A DNA stretch of 64,000 bases from Streptomyces sp. NRRL F-5122. GTDB taxonomy: Bacteria; Actinomycetota; Actinomycetes; Streptomycetales; Streptomycetaceae. The translations under genes were made by a program, and so were the position numbers. The notes under the pieces were generated by a model. The model was not told where the DNA came from. It ran no database searches and saw nothing but the letters and a program-made list of their open reading frames with translations. Location of the stretch: contig NZ_LMWH01000128.1 in NCBI RefSeq assembly GCF_001507435.1, positions 1 to 64,000 on the forward strand, written 5' to 3'. Shown here piece after piece: positions 32,788 to 40,855 of the stretch (position 1 is the first letter of the stretch; every line of letters starts with the position of its first letter).

Positions 32788-34500
32788 TCACTTCACCGCG
32801 ACCTGCGAGATGTCCAGCACACCGGTCCAGTCGCTGATCACGATGTTCTTGACGTCCTTGCCGTACAGGCGCTTGTAGACCGGGTGGAACAGCGGCACGG
32901 TCAGGGCCTGCTCACCGATCTTCCGGTCCAGTGCGCCCCAGCGCTTGGCCGCCGCGTCGAGGTCGGTCAGCTTGTTGATCGCGTCGATCTCGGTGTTGAC
33001 GGACGAGTCGTTCAGCAGACCGTTGTTGAAGTTCGAGCCGTCCTTGACGATCTGCCGGCCGTCGAAGATCGGGGCGAGGAACGGACCGCCGGACGGCCAG
33101 TCGGCGCCCCAGTGAGCCAGGAAGAAGCCCGGCTCGGTCTTCACGTTGTGGATCTTGTCCCTGTAGTCGTTGTCCTCCAGGCCCTGGAGCTTGACCGTGA
33201 TGCCGGCCTTCTTGAGCGCGTCCTGGATCGCGGTGGCGATCTCCGGACTCGTCTCGAAGTCCTTGCTGTTGGAGTGGGTCAGGGTGACGGTGAGCCCGTT
33301 CGGGTAACCGGCCTCCTTCAGCAGCTCCTTGGCCTTGGCCGCGTCGCCCGTTCGGCCCGCCGGGAAGAGGTCGTACGGCGTGTAGCCGAAGGACTTCTGG
33401 TCGGGCAGGAAGGTGGTCGCGGGCTCCGCCAGCGCGGATCCGCCCGCCGCGTTGACGACCGACGACCGGTCGATGGCGTACGAGACCGCCTGTCGCACCT
33501 TGGCGTTGTCGAACGGCTTGACCGTCGGATTGAACGCGATGTAGTTCGTGTAGCCGAAGTGGCCGGTGCCGACGCGCGACGCCAGCTCCTTGTCACCGGT
33601 CACCTTGGCGAGCTCGGCCGGGCCGAGGTTGGTGTCCGTGGTGACCGCGGCGGCGTCCGCGCCCTGGGACGCCGACAGCCGCTGGTTGATCACGGAGGAG
33701 TCGAGCCCGGAGCGCACGTCGATCTTGTCCGGGTAGGCCTTGCGCTGGTCGTCCTCCGACCAGTGCGTGTTGCGCTCCAGGACGAGCCGCTCACCGTCGT
33801 TCTGGTTCTCGACGACCTTGTACGGGCCGGACGAGACCGGGTGCTCCTCGTACTTGGTGCCGGTGTCCTTGGCCTTCGGCACGGGCGCGAACTGCGTCTG
33901 GGTGGCCAGGTAGGGGAACTCGCCCTCGGGCTTGTTCAGGTGGAAGACGATGGTCCGGTCGTCCGGCGTCTCGATCGCCGCAAGACCCTTCTTGTCCTTG
34001 TACGGGCCCTGGTAGTCGGCGGCACCGGACAGCCAGTCGCGCAGGTAGGGGGCACCGCCGGAGAGTTCCGGCGCGAAGGAGCGCTCGATGCCGTACTTGA
34101 TGTCGGCCGAGGTGATCGGGCTGCCGTCCTCGTACTTCAGGCCCTCCTTGAGGGTGTACGTCCACACGGTCGCGTTCTCGCTCGGGCGCCCGGTGTCCGT
34201 CGCGAGGTCCGGGACGACCTTGGCGCCGGCGGCGCCGTTCTCGCGGTTGCGTGTGGTGAGGGTGCGGAAGACCAGGGAGGGGACGTTGCCGCCGCCGGAG
34301 GTGTACAGGCGGGCCGGGTCGAAGTCCTCCTGCGGGACGGAGTTCAGGACGGTCAGCGTGCCGCCCTTGTGGGGCGTGGAGTCGCCACCGGCACCCTTGG
34401 CATCGTTGTCCTTGGGCCCGCAGGCGGCGGCGCCCGCTGCCACGACCAGGCCGACGGATGCCGCTGCCAGGCGGCGCGCTATGACGGACGATTGACGCAT
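32788..34500 (-). CDS. Oligopeptide-binding lipoprotein (SBP family 5)
   Basis: A 570-aa extracytoplasmic solute-binding protein. A lipoprotein signal peptide ends in AGAAAC (Cys27), followed by a charged linker. The body carries family-5 features: GGTLTVLNS at the start, YTLKEGLKYEDGSPITSADIKYGIER, a YAIDR segment and a late aromatic C-terminus. It should bind peptides or similar molecules and deliver them to the two permeases encoded downstream. A promoter and a 30-codon leader peptide precede it. The ligand cannot be told from sequence. Confidence 0.92.
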   Translation of the reverse strand: MRQSSVIARRLAAASVGLVVAAGAAACGPKDNDAKGAGGDSTPHKGGTLTVLNSVPQEDFDPARLYTSGGGNVPSLVFRTLTTRNRENGAAGAKVVPDLATDTGRPSENATVWTYTLKEGLKYEDGSPITSADIKYGIERSFAPELSGGAPYLRDWLSGAADYQGPYKDKKGLAAIETPDDRTIVFHLNKPEGEFPYLATQTQFAPVPKAKDTGTKYEEHPVSSGPYKVVENQNDGERLVLERNTHWSEDDQRKAYPDKIDVRSGLDSSVINQRLSASQGADAAAVTTDTNLGPAELAKVTGDKELASRVGTGHFGYTNYIAFNPTVKPFDNAKVRQAVSYAIDRSSVVNAAGGSALAEPATTFLPDQKSFGYTPYDLFPAGRTGDAAKAKELLKEAGYPNGLTVTLTHSNSKDFETSPEIATAIQDALKKAGITVKLQGLEDNDYRDKIHNVKTEPGFFLAHWGADWPSGGPFLAPIFDGRQIVKDGSNFNNGLLNDSSVNTEIDAINKLTDLDAAAKRWGALDRKIGEQALTVPLFHPVYKRLYGKDVKNIVISDWTGVLDISQVAVK

Positions 34501-34677
34501 CGGAATGACGACCTCTCGAGGGCGCGTCTCGAATGACGAGACAGGTGAACGACGGGTGAGACGGATGGAAGCAGACGTCTGCCCGGGCGCCGGGTCGTGG
34601 GAATCCGTGAACCGATCAGCGATGCCGAGGGGGCACGGAGGAGGCGAGGATCGCGACGCGAACGCCAGGGGCGGGCG
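34501..34677 (-). other. Untranslated leader between leader peptide and binding protein
   Basis: About 180 bases with several short inverted repeats: GCAGACGTCTGC, CCCGGGCGCCGGG and GTCTCG-loop-CGAGAC close to the binding-protein start. No U-rich terminator is evident. If the leader peptide regulates the operon, the switch should lie here. Confidence 0.45.
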
Positions 34678-34770
34678 TCAGCGACAGAGGATGTCGGCCA
34701 CGCAGAGCGGGGTCACGCCGATGAGCGCCAGCTCGATGGCGGCGCGGCTGAAGGCGTGACGGGGCGACAT
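34678..34770 (-). CDS. Cys-ending 30-aa leader peptide of the peptide transporter operon
   Basis: A 30-codon ORF beginning with ATG at 34770. Its -10 element ends at 34778, so the transcript should begin at or just before the ATG, giving a leaderless mRNA. The peptide ends in VTPLCVADILCR, with two Cys in the last nine residues. Short actinomycete leader peptides with terminal cysteines precede sulfur and cysteine-related genes and act by attenuation. I infer a similar role for this one, perhaps sensing cysteine before making a peptide importer. The codon bias and exact position relative to the promoter support real translation; regulation itself is not shown by sequence. Confidence 0.65.
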   Translation of the reverse strand: MSPRHAFSRAAIELALIGVTPLCVADILCR

Positions 34771-34777
34771 GCCTAGA

Positions 34778-34806
34778 AATATGAACGAACTCTCTGGGCA
34801 TGTCAA
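34778..34806 (-). promoter_or_regulatory. Consensus-like promoter of the peptide transporter operon
   Basis: TTGACA (34801-34806) and CATATT (34778-34783) are 17 bases apart on the minus strand. The -35 is a perfect sigma-70-type match, rare in Streptomyces. The leader-peptide ATG lies 7-8 bases after the -10. Confidence 0.8.
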
Positions 34807-34826
34807 TGTGACGAAAGCGTCACCCG

Positions 34827-36236
34827 TCAACTCCGGGGGTACGGCCAGGGGTTGGGCAGACAGTGGATCCCGTCGTGGTCGAGGAACTTCGTCTGCTGCT
34901 GCATGACCGGCGCCAACTCGCCGTCCTTGTCACAGGTGACATGGCCGTAGCCGAGCCGGTGGCCGACCTCGTGGTTGATCAGCATCTGACGGTAGGAGTG
35001 AATCGCGTCACCGTAGGTCGTCGATCCCTGGGCCCACCGATAGGCGTTGATCATCACGCGGTCGGTGGCGGCCGAGTCGCACGAGACGTTGTCCTCCGTG
35101 GTGTCGAGGCCCGATTTGGCGCACCAGACGGCGGTGGTGCCGGGGCTGGCGAGCGTGATCACGAAGTCGGGTTTGCCGGAGTAGACGCGCTCGAAGGTCC
35201 GGGCACCGCTGTGGGCCCAGCTGCGCCCGTCGTTGAGGGTCTTCTGGACGGCCTGCGCGAACAGTTCCCCGTCGAGGCCGAGCCCCTTCTCCACGTCCAC
35301 GCGATAGGTGTACTTCCGGCCCGTGCCCGGCGCCTTGGAGAAACCGGGGACGGCGGCGAACTTCCCCGAGCCCTTCAGCGTGGCGCTGAGCGGGTACCTC
35401 CTGCCCATGGCCTGCTCGTACGTCAGCGGTGTCGCGCCGGGCGCGGTGGAGGGGGTCGGACGGCCGTCGCCGCGGGTGGCGGAGCCGTGGATGTCGCGGG
35501 CCCGGTCGGTGCTGACCGCGGACCGTGCGGCGGTGTCGTCCTGCCCGTCGGTGACCTGGCCGGCGACGACGACCGCGAGCACCGTGGTGACGGCGGCGGC
35601 CGCGACCCCGGCGAGCGTGCGTCCCCTGCCGTTCCCTGTGCGCGGCGCCTCCTCGGCCGTGGGCCCCGGCGTGTCGCCGCTCTCGGCGTCCTTCCCGGTG
35701 GCACCGGCGTCGGTGAGGGGGACGGTGCCGCCCGTGCAGCGGGGCGTGAAGACGTCGTCGTCCTCGTCGAAGGCGTCGAGGTAGTCCTGGCGGGGGCCGT
35801 CCGTCCGCGACCGCTGTGCGGGGATACGGGGCCCGCGACGGCCGGGGGGCGCGGCCTGCGGCGTCCCAGTGGAGACCGCCCCAGACCTGAACTCGCCCCA
35901 GCCGCCGCCTGATTCACGCTGCTGAGGGTGGCCGCCGCGGACCTGGGGAACACCGTGGGCGGGGGTGCCGTCGGCCGGACGTGGCACCCCGTGGGCCGAA
36001 GTCGCCCCGGCCGGACGCGGCGCTCGCTGCGCCGGAGCCCCGCCGGGGAATCGGGGCACTCCGCGGGCCGGCGTGCCGTCCGGCAACCGCGGGACGCCTC
36101 GCGCCGGCGTTCCGTCGGCCTCGCGGGACGCCTCCCGCGCGCCGCGGTCCGGGACGTCCGTCGCCGATATGCCGGGCACCGTGCCCGTGTTCATCTGGGT
36201 CCTGTCGCCCCGCCCCTTGCGGCTGTGCCGTCCCAC
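34827..36236 (-). CDS. DUF3152 membrane-anchored metzincin-like protein
   Basis: A 469-aa protein. The N-terminal third is disordered and has five 12-residue repeats of the type DGTPARGVPR. One membrane helix follows (TLAGVAAAAVTTVLAVVVAG, about 210-230), then the exported DUF3152 domain. Near its end is NHEVGHRLGYGH, a complete HExxHxxGxxH zinc-protease motif. Four cysteines suit disulfides in an extracellular fold. The GTG at 36236 has GAGG six bases upstream and lies 8 bases after the hydrolase stop, so the two are co-transcribed. The zinc motif suggests proteolysis; the substrate is unknown. The mycobacterial counterpart is in the same neighbourhood. Confidence 0.85.
   Translation of the reverse strand: MGRHSRKGRGDRTQMNTGTVPGISATDVPDRGAREASREADGTPARGVPRLPDGTPARGVPRFPGGAPAQRAPRPAGATSAHGVPRPADGTPAHGVPQVRGGHPQQRESGGGWGEFRSGAVSTGTPQAAPPGRRGPRIPAQRSRTDGPRQDYLDAFDEDDDVFTPRCTGGTVPLTDAGATGKDAESGDTPGPTAEEAPRTGNGRGRTLAGVAAAAVTTVLAVVVAGQVTDGQDDTAARSAVSTDRARDIHGSATRGDGRPTPSTAPGATPLTYEQAMGRRYPLSATLKGSGKFAAVPGFSKAPGTGRKYTYRVDVEKGLGLDGELFAQAVQKTLNDGRSWAHSGARTFERVYSGKPDFVITLASPGTTAVWCAKSGLDTTEDNVSCDSAATDRVMINAYRWAQGSTTYGDAIHSYRQMLINHEVGHRLGYGHVTCDKDGELAPVMQQQTKFLDHDGIHCLPNPWPYPRS
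35943..36116 (-). repeat. Five 12-residue repeats in the DUF3152 gene
   Basis: Codes for tandem degenerate repeats with consensus DGTPARGVPRxP (residues 41-98). The region is Pro/Gly/Arg-rich, predicted disordered and cytoplasmic. Copy-number variation between strains is likely. Confidence 0.7.
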
Positions 36237-36244
36237 GCCGCGCC

Positions 36245-37324
36245 TCAGCTCCCCGCGCCGGCCGTGCCGGACTCGTCGTTCTTCCTGGAACCACCCTTGT
36301 CGGGCACGGCACCGTCACCGGCTCCGCGGCCGTCGTGCCTGCCCTCGGGCCCGTCCGCCCTCCCGGGCAGCTCGCCGGTGTCCGCGAGCAGCTCGCGGAA
36401 CGCCGTGGAGACCACCTCGGGGTACTCCATCATCGCCACGTGCCCCGCCTCCGGCAGGGTCAGCAGCCGGGAATCGCGGAAGGCGCGCGACGCCCGCTGG
36501 GCCATGCGGAACGAGACCAGCTGGTCCCGGCCGCCGTACACCAGCAGCGTAGGGGACAGGACGCGCTCCGCCTGACGCCACAGGCCGTGCTGCCCGCCCA
36601 GCGTGTACGCGTTCACGATTCCACGCGCCGAGCGTGCCATCGCGTCCCAGAAGTACGGCAGCCGCAGCCGCCGCTCCATCTCCTCGACGGCGTTGCGGAA
36701 GCCCTCCGGCGTGACGCGCCCGGGGTCGCCGTAGCACAGCGCCATGACCCCGCGGACCCGCTGCTCGGCCGTCCAGCCCTGGGTGTAGCGGGTGAACAGT
36801 GCGGCGACACCCGGGAGCGCGAGAAATCCCGTCGGGACGGCACCGCGCTGAATGAAGATCTCTGGGAGTGCGGGCGACACGAGGGTGAGCGTACGCACCA
36901 GATCGGGGCGTACGGCAGCCACCCGTGTGACCACGGCACCGCCCATGGAGTTGCCGAACAGGTGCACGGGACCGCGCCCCGACGCGTCGAGATAGCGGAT
37001 GACCGCGCGCGCGTGCCCGGTGACCGAGTAGTCGCCGTCGTCCGGCGGCGGCGAGTCGCCGAAGCCCGGCAGGTCCAGGGCCTCGCCGTCGACGAGTCCG
37101 TCGACCTCCGCCATCAGGGCCGACCAGTTCTGGGAGGAACCGCCGAGCCCGTGGATGTAGAGCGCGGGTGCCAGCCCCTCGCGCTCCGGTGGTCTCGACC
37201 GGACGGTCAGCGTGATGCCCGGGAGTCCGACCGACCGGAGCCGCTCCCCCTCCTCGACCCTGACGGGCGCGACCTTCGGGAGCACATTGGCGGCCGCGAC
37301 GGACGGGAGCTCGGTCGAAGACAT
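36245..37324 (-). CDS. Alpha/beta hydrolase fold protein
   Basis: A 359-aa hydrolase. The oxyanion HGLGGS segment (near 58), GNSMGGAV nucleophile elbow, an Asp in YGGRDQLV and His in PEAGHVAMME give a complete triad. The last 40 residues are charged and disordered. No signal peptide is visible, so it is probably cytoplasmic. On the minus strand a -10-like TAACAT lies six bases before the ATG, suggesting a leaderless message. It is followed closely by the DUF3152 gene. The substrate is unknown; the mycobacterial block contains lipases of this fold (LipV), but orthology is not certain. Confidence 0.8.
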   Translation of the reverse strand: MSSTELPSVAAANVLPKVAPVRVEEGERLRSVGLPGITLTVRSRPPEREGLAPALYIHGLGGSSQNWSALMAEVDGLVDGEALDLPGFGDSPPPDDGDYSVTGHARAVIRYLDASGRGPVHLFGNSMGGAVVTRVAAVRPDLVRTLTLVSPALPEIFIQRGAVPTGFLALPGVAALFTRYTQGWTAEQRVRGVMALCYGDPGRVTPEGFRNAVEEMERRLRLPYFWDAMARSARGIVNAYTLGGQHGLWRQAERVLSPTLLVYGGRDQLVSFRMAQRASRAFRDSRLLTLPEAGHVAMMEYPEVVSTAFRELLADTGELPGRADGPEGRHDGRGAGDGAVPDKGGSRKNDESGTAGAGS

Positions 37325-37530
37325 GCGGCAATGTTACGAGACGATCACGCAGTGATTCGTGTGTTCGCCGTCACAGCGGGCGAGGTCGGTCCCGCGGGAG
37401 GGATCCCGAAACGGCCTTTCACCACACATAGCGTCCCGATCGGGTGTCTCCTAGGCTCATAGCAGGGCACCCGCATGTGGATCCCCCCTCTTTCGGGGAG
37501 ACTCCAGGAGTTCTAGGAAGGGAGCCCACC

Positions 37531-37752
37531 ATGGCCGTAGACCCCACTGATCCCGAGACGTTCGAGGAGGACGAGGCCGAGGCCGCCGAACTCGACGTGG
37601 AGGCCCCGGAGAACGACGCCGCCGAACAGCACACGGAACTCGACCCGGAGGGCGACGAGCCCCTGACCGAGGAGGAGATCCTGCGCGCCAACGAGGCGGA
37701 CCTGGTGGAGCAGAAACGCGTCGTGCGGCTCGACGAGGACGACTACCGCTGA
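37531..37752 (+). CDS. Very acidic small protein (73 aa)
   Basis: A 73-residue protein with about one third Asp and Glu and only a few basic residues, all near the C-terminus (EQKRVVRLDEDDYR). It has no cysteine or membrane helix and is probably disordered with a short helical C-terminal region. The ATG at 37531 has GGAAGGGAG about seven bases upstream, and an in-frame upstream extension lacks a ribosome-binding site. I recognise the pattern as a conserved Streptomyces hypothetical. No function can be assigned. Confidence 0.7.
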   Translation: MAVDPTDPETFEEDEAEAAELDVEAPENDAAEQHTELDPEGDEPLTEEEILRANEADLVEQKRVVRLDEDDYR

Positions 37753-38108
37753 GTGGTGAGCGGTCATGGGGCACAGGATCGGTGAGGTACGAGGGCGATC
37801 ACCCCGGGCGGTACGGCCGTCCCCGGACATGTTCTCGTCGGGAGACGACGGCGCCGGGAGAGACCCTCGGCCGGGCCGGGACGATCCGCCCGGACCGGCG
37901 CACGGACGATGGACGGGACGCGGGAGCACGCGCCCGTGACCGGCACCGAGCGGCCTTTCGCCCGACCTGTCCCGTTGAGGGAACTCCGCGCGGCTTTCGC
38001 CGCCGTCCGGTCCGTGAAATTCTGCGTTCGCACCGCGCACAGCACGGTTACCGAAAAGTACGATGGCGGCGCGGCGCACACCGCAAGTGGACGATTTTGG
38101 GAGGCGGC
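37753..38108. other. Intergenic region before the TetR gene
   Basis: A 356-base region. An in-frame upstream extension of the TetR ORF crosses it, but its Arg/Pro-rich composition and lack of a ribosome-binding site argue against coding. A TACGAT sequence about 50 bases before the TetR start is a possible -10 with no convincing -35. Nothing else is recognised. Confidence 0.45.
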
Positions 38109-38753
38109 GTGACAGCCATCGAGCAGACAGAGGCAGCACGCCCGCGAGGCACGCGCCTGCCGCGCCGTGCCCGACGGAACCAGCTGCTGGGCGCCGCCCA
38201 GGAAGTCTTCGTGGCCCAGGGCTACCACTCGGCCGCGATGGACGACATCGCCGAGCGTGCCGGTGTCAGCAAGCCGGTGCTCTACCAGCACTTCCCCGGC
38301 AAGCTCGACCTCTATCTGGCCCTGCTGGACCAGCACTGCGAGGCCCTGCTCGAAGCCGTGCGGAACGCGCTCGCGTCGACGACGGACAACAAGCAGCGCG
38401 TGCGGGCCACGATGGACGCGTACTTCGCCTACGTCGAGGACGACGGCGGCGCCTTCCGGCTGGTCTTCGAGTCGGACCTGACGAACGAGCCCGCGGTACG
38501 CGAGCGCGTCGACAAGGTCACGTTCGAGTGCGCCGAGGCGATCTGCGACGTCATCGCCGAGGACACGGGTCTGTCCCGAGCCGAATCGATGCTGCTGGCC
38601 TCGGGCCTCGGCGGCCTCGCCCAGGTGGTGGCGCGCTCCTGGCTGCACAGCGACCGCAGCGTGCCACGCGACCAGGCGGTCCAGTTGCTGACCTCGCTGG
38701 CCTGGCGGGGCATCGCCGGATTCCCGCTCCACGGCAGCGAACAACACCACTGA
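38109..38753 (+). CDS. TetR-family transcriptional regulator
   Basis: A 214-aa protein. The N-terminal helix-turn-helix reads DDIAERAGVSKPVLYQHF, a classic TetR DNA-binding unit at about residues 43-60, followed by the KLDLYLALL helix. The C-terminal ligand domain contains the sequence EDDGGAFRLVFESDLTNEP typical of the Rv3208-like group. The GTG at 38109 is preceded by GGGAGG five bases upstream. It lies before the DUF3107 gene, as Rv3208 precedes Rv3208A (TB9.4) in mycobacteria. The ligand and targets are unknown. Confidence 0.88.
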   Translation: MTAIEQTEAARPRGTRLPRRARRNQLLGAAQEVFVAQGYHSAAMDDIAERAGVSKPVLYQHFPGKLDLYLALLDQHCEALLEAVRNALASTTDNKQRVRATMDAYFAYVEDDGGAFRLVFESDLTNEPAVRERVDKVTFECAEAICDVIAEDTGLSRAESMLLASGLGGLAQVVARSWLHSDRSVPRDQAVQLLTSLAWRGIAGFPLHGSEQHH

Positions 38754-38907
38754 GTCGTTCTCGCAAGGATGTACTGCGGTTTTGTTCCCGCAGGCTGTTC
38801 GCTCATGGCGTGCCGGAGCGGAGCGTGCACGTCCCCTCACCGGGCTAATGTGTGCTGGTACGGCGCGGACGGCCGCGCACATCACTGACCGTCGGAGGGA
38901 CAAAGCC

Positions 38908-39135
38908 GTGGAGGTCAAGATCGGCGTGCAGCACGCGCCCCGCGAGATCGTTCTGGAGAGCGGTCAGACTGCCGAGGAGGTCGAGCGCCTCGTGGCCGAG
39001 GCACTGGGAGGCAAGTCGCCGCTGCTCAGCCTCGTGGACGAGCACGGCCGCAAGCTCCTCGTCCCGGCCGACCGCCTCGCGTACGTGGAGATCGGCGAGC
39101 AGGCCCCGCGCAAGGTGGGCTTCGGCACGCTGTAG
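38908..39135 (+). CDS. DUF3107 small protein (TB9.4-like)
   Basis: A 75-aa protein with the single-domain DUF3107 pattern: VKIGVQHAPREIVLESGQ at the start and VPADRLAYVEIGEQ before the end. It starts with GTG at 38908 behind GGAGGGAC. A canonical terminator follows. Homologues are small conserved actinobacterial proteins of unknown function; the mycobacterial one was described as TB9.4. The order TetR, DUF3107, ferritin-like, DEAD helicase matches Rv3208-Rv3211. Confidence 0.88.
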   Translation: MEVKIGVQHAPREIVLESGQTAEEVERLVAEALGGKSPLLSLVDEHGRKLLVPADRLAYVEIGEQAPRKVGFGTL

Positions 39136-39148
39136 TGCCGAACGGATC

Positions 39149-39184
39149 AGGGGCCTGCCGGCGAGTGCCGGCGGGCCCCTTTTC
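39149..39184 (+). terminator. Canonical intrinsic terminator after DUF3107
   Basis: AGGGGCC-T-GCCGGC and GCCGGC-G-GGCCCCT form a 14-bp stem with a 4-base loop, followed by TTTTCG. This is one of the few terminators in the window with a U tract. Confidence 0.9.
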
Positions 39185-39331
39185 GTTGCGCCCCTGCGGC
39201 CGTCCAGGCGGAACACGCACACAGACGGAGCACATCCCCCGCACAGAGGAGGATTGCGTTCCGCACGCCGCGGGTAGTACCGGCTACGACCGATTTGCCC
39301 AGGCAGCAGCCGTGCGGGAGGGAACCTCGTC

Positions 39332-39601
39332 ATGTTCTTGGAAGCGCTCGGCTCCGCCGTCCTCGGTCTGGCCCTGGCATGGTTCGCGACACACCGGCTG
39401 CCCCACCGGCTGCCGCCGCGTCTGCTCGTGGTGCCGACGGGCGTCGCGGGGGCCCTCTTCGGAGCGTTCGTCACCCACAGCGCGGTCGGCGCGGGGAGCC
39501 TGCTCGTCATCCTTCTCGGAGCGCTGGTCGTCTCCGCGGCCTCACTGTCGCTGTTGCTGCGTCCCGCGGAAAGATTCCGCCGCCGGTCGGCGACGGCCTG
39601 A
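39332..39601 (+). CDS. Small three-helix membrane protein (89 aa)
   Basis: An 89-residue protein with three hydrophobic stretches (LGSAVLGLALAWFAT, VVPTGVAGALFGAFV and LLVILLGALVVSAASLSLLL) and a basic C-terminal tail. The ATG at 39332 has GGAGGGAA about ten bases upstream. It is independent of the upstream gene because of the terminator at 39149. The helix pattern resembles GlsB/YeaQ-type small membrane proteins, but I cannot confirm the family. Function is unknown. Confidence 0.65.
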   Translation: MFLEALGSAVLGLALAWFATHRLPHRLPPRLLVVPTGVAGALFGAFVTHSAVGAGSLLVILLGALVVSAASLSLLLRPAERFRRRSATA

Positions 39602-39747
39602 GGCCGCTCGCCGGACCCGGCGGCACCTGGAGTTCCCCCGACGGGACACCCCCGGCACCCCTGAGGCAATGGCCGCGTCCGCCCGCCGCCCCGGGACACG
39701 GCCCCGGACCGGCGGCCGCTGTGACCCGTGGACGGGCGCGGCGGTGA

Positions 39748-40485
39748 TCACGCGGCCAGCCCCAGGGCCGCCATCCGCTTGGTGTGCGCCTCGGTGATCC
39801 GGGAGAACATCCGGCCCACCTCGGCGAGGTCGAAGCCGTCCGCGACGCCGCCCACGAGCATCGTCGACAGCGCGTCCCGCTCCGCGACGACCCGCTGCGA
39901 CTGCGACAGGGCCTCGCCCATCAGCCGCCGCGCCCACAGCGCGAGCCGCCCGCCCACACGCGGCTCGGCGTCGATCGCGGCACGGACCTTCTCGACGGCG
40001 AAGCCGGCGTGCCCGGTGTCGTCCAGCACGGCCAGGACCAGCTCACGCGTGTCGGTGTCGAGGCGGGCCGCGACCTCCCGGTAGAAGTCGCTGGCGATCG
40101 AGTCGCCGACGTACGCCTTGACGAGCCCTTCGAGCCAGTCCGAGGGCGCCGTCTGCTTGTGGAAGCTGTCGTACGCCGCGACGAACGGCTCCATCGCCTC
40201 GGTGGGCTCCGAGCCGATCTCCGTGAGCCGGCCCCTGATCCGCTCGAAGTGGTGGAACTCGGCGGACGCCATCTTCGCCAGTTCCGCCTTGTCCGTCAGC
40301 GTGGGAGCGAGTTTGGCGTCCTCCGCGAGCCGTTCGAACGCCGCCAGCTCGCCGTACGCGAGCGCCCCGAGCAGGTCCACGACCGCGGCACGGTACTGGG
40401 GGTCTACGGAGGCCGTGTCCCAGTCCTGGGCGGCGACCGGGGTGGGTTCGGCGGAAGCGTCGGAGGCGTTGTCAGACGTCGTCAT
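39748..40485 (-). CDS. Ferritin-like diiron-fold protein
   Basis: A 245-aa helical protein. Carboxylate/His ligands expected for a four-helix diiron bundle are visible: GELAAFERL in helix 1, EFHHFERI (an ExxH motif) in helix 2, and DDTGHAGF further on. Family members include MiaE-like and DUF3327-type ferritin-like proteins. The ATG at 40485 begins a short disordered tail; no strong ribosome-binding site is seen. It is divergent from the DEAD-box helicase gene. The mycobacterial neighbour Rv3210c occupies the same position. Substrate and metal are unproven. Confidence 0.75.
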   Translation of the reverse strand: MTTSDNASDASAEPTPVAAQDWDTASVDPQYRAAVVDLLGALAYGELAAFERLAEDAKLAPTLTDKAELAKMASAEFHHFERIRGRLTEIGSEPTEAMEPFVAAYDSFHKQTAPSDWLEGLVKAYVGDSIASDFYREVAARLDTDTRELVLAVLDDTGHAGFAVEKVRAAIDAEPRVGGRLALWARRLMGEALSQSQRVVAERDALSTMLVGGVADGFDLAEVGRMFSRITEAHTKRMAALGLAA

Positions 40486-40855
40486 GAAGCGCACAATAGC
40501 CCGCTCGTCGCCCTGTGGAAGTCCCTGGTCAATCACTGTGACGACGGCTACGTGACCGAATCGGCCATCACGTGTGCGCGATTCCGGGGTATGGTGGTAA
40601 TGCGCCTGCCGAGTATTCGACGGGCTGCATGTATGAGGATGCCCGGTCGGTGGCCCGATCGGCTCCGACCTGACAGCTCTCACGGTCCGTACGGCACTGT
40701 GCGTACGGCATCCGGAGAGACCCTCAGCGGTTCGAGCGCTGGAGCGTCGGCGTGGTCCCGTGCCACAGGCCCGTCCCCCGAGCAGGCCGACGTCATCCGC
40801 ACGGTCACGACCCCCCGCGCTCGCCTCGCACCGCGCTCACAGAAGAGGCAGCACC
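40486..40855. other. Long divergent region and leader of the DEAD-box helicase gene
   Basis: A 370-base region. It holds an inverted repeat ACGTGA-N12-TCACGT (40550-40573) enclosing CCGAATCGG, then a possible -10 TATGGT near 40600. That would give a leader of about 250 bases for the helicase mRNA. A GTG-started extension (40760) is Arg/Pro/Ser-rich and looks non-coding. Confidence 0.5.
40550..40573. promoter_or_regulatory. Nested inverted repeat upstream of the DEAD-box helicase
   Basis: ACGTGA and TCACGT arms with a 12-base centre that itself contains CCGA-A-TCGG. It lies between divergent start codons and is a good operator candidate. Confidence 0.4.

Noticed and set aside
37782..38108. 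N-terminal extension of the TetR regulator
   Set aside because: The extra 109 residues are Arg/Pro-rich and the GTG at 38109 has a much better ribosome-binding site.
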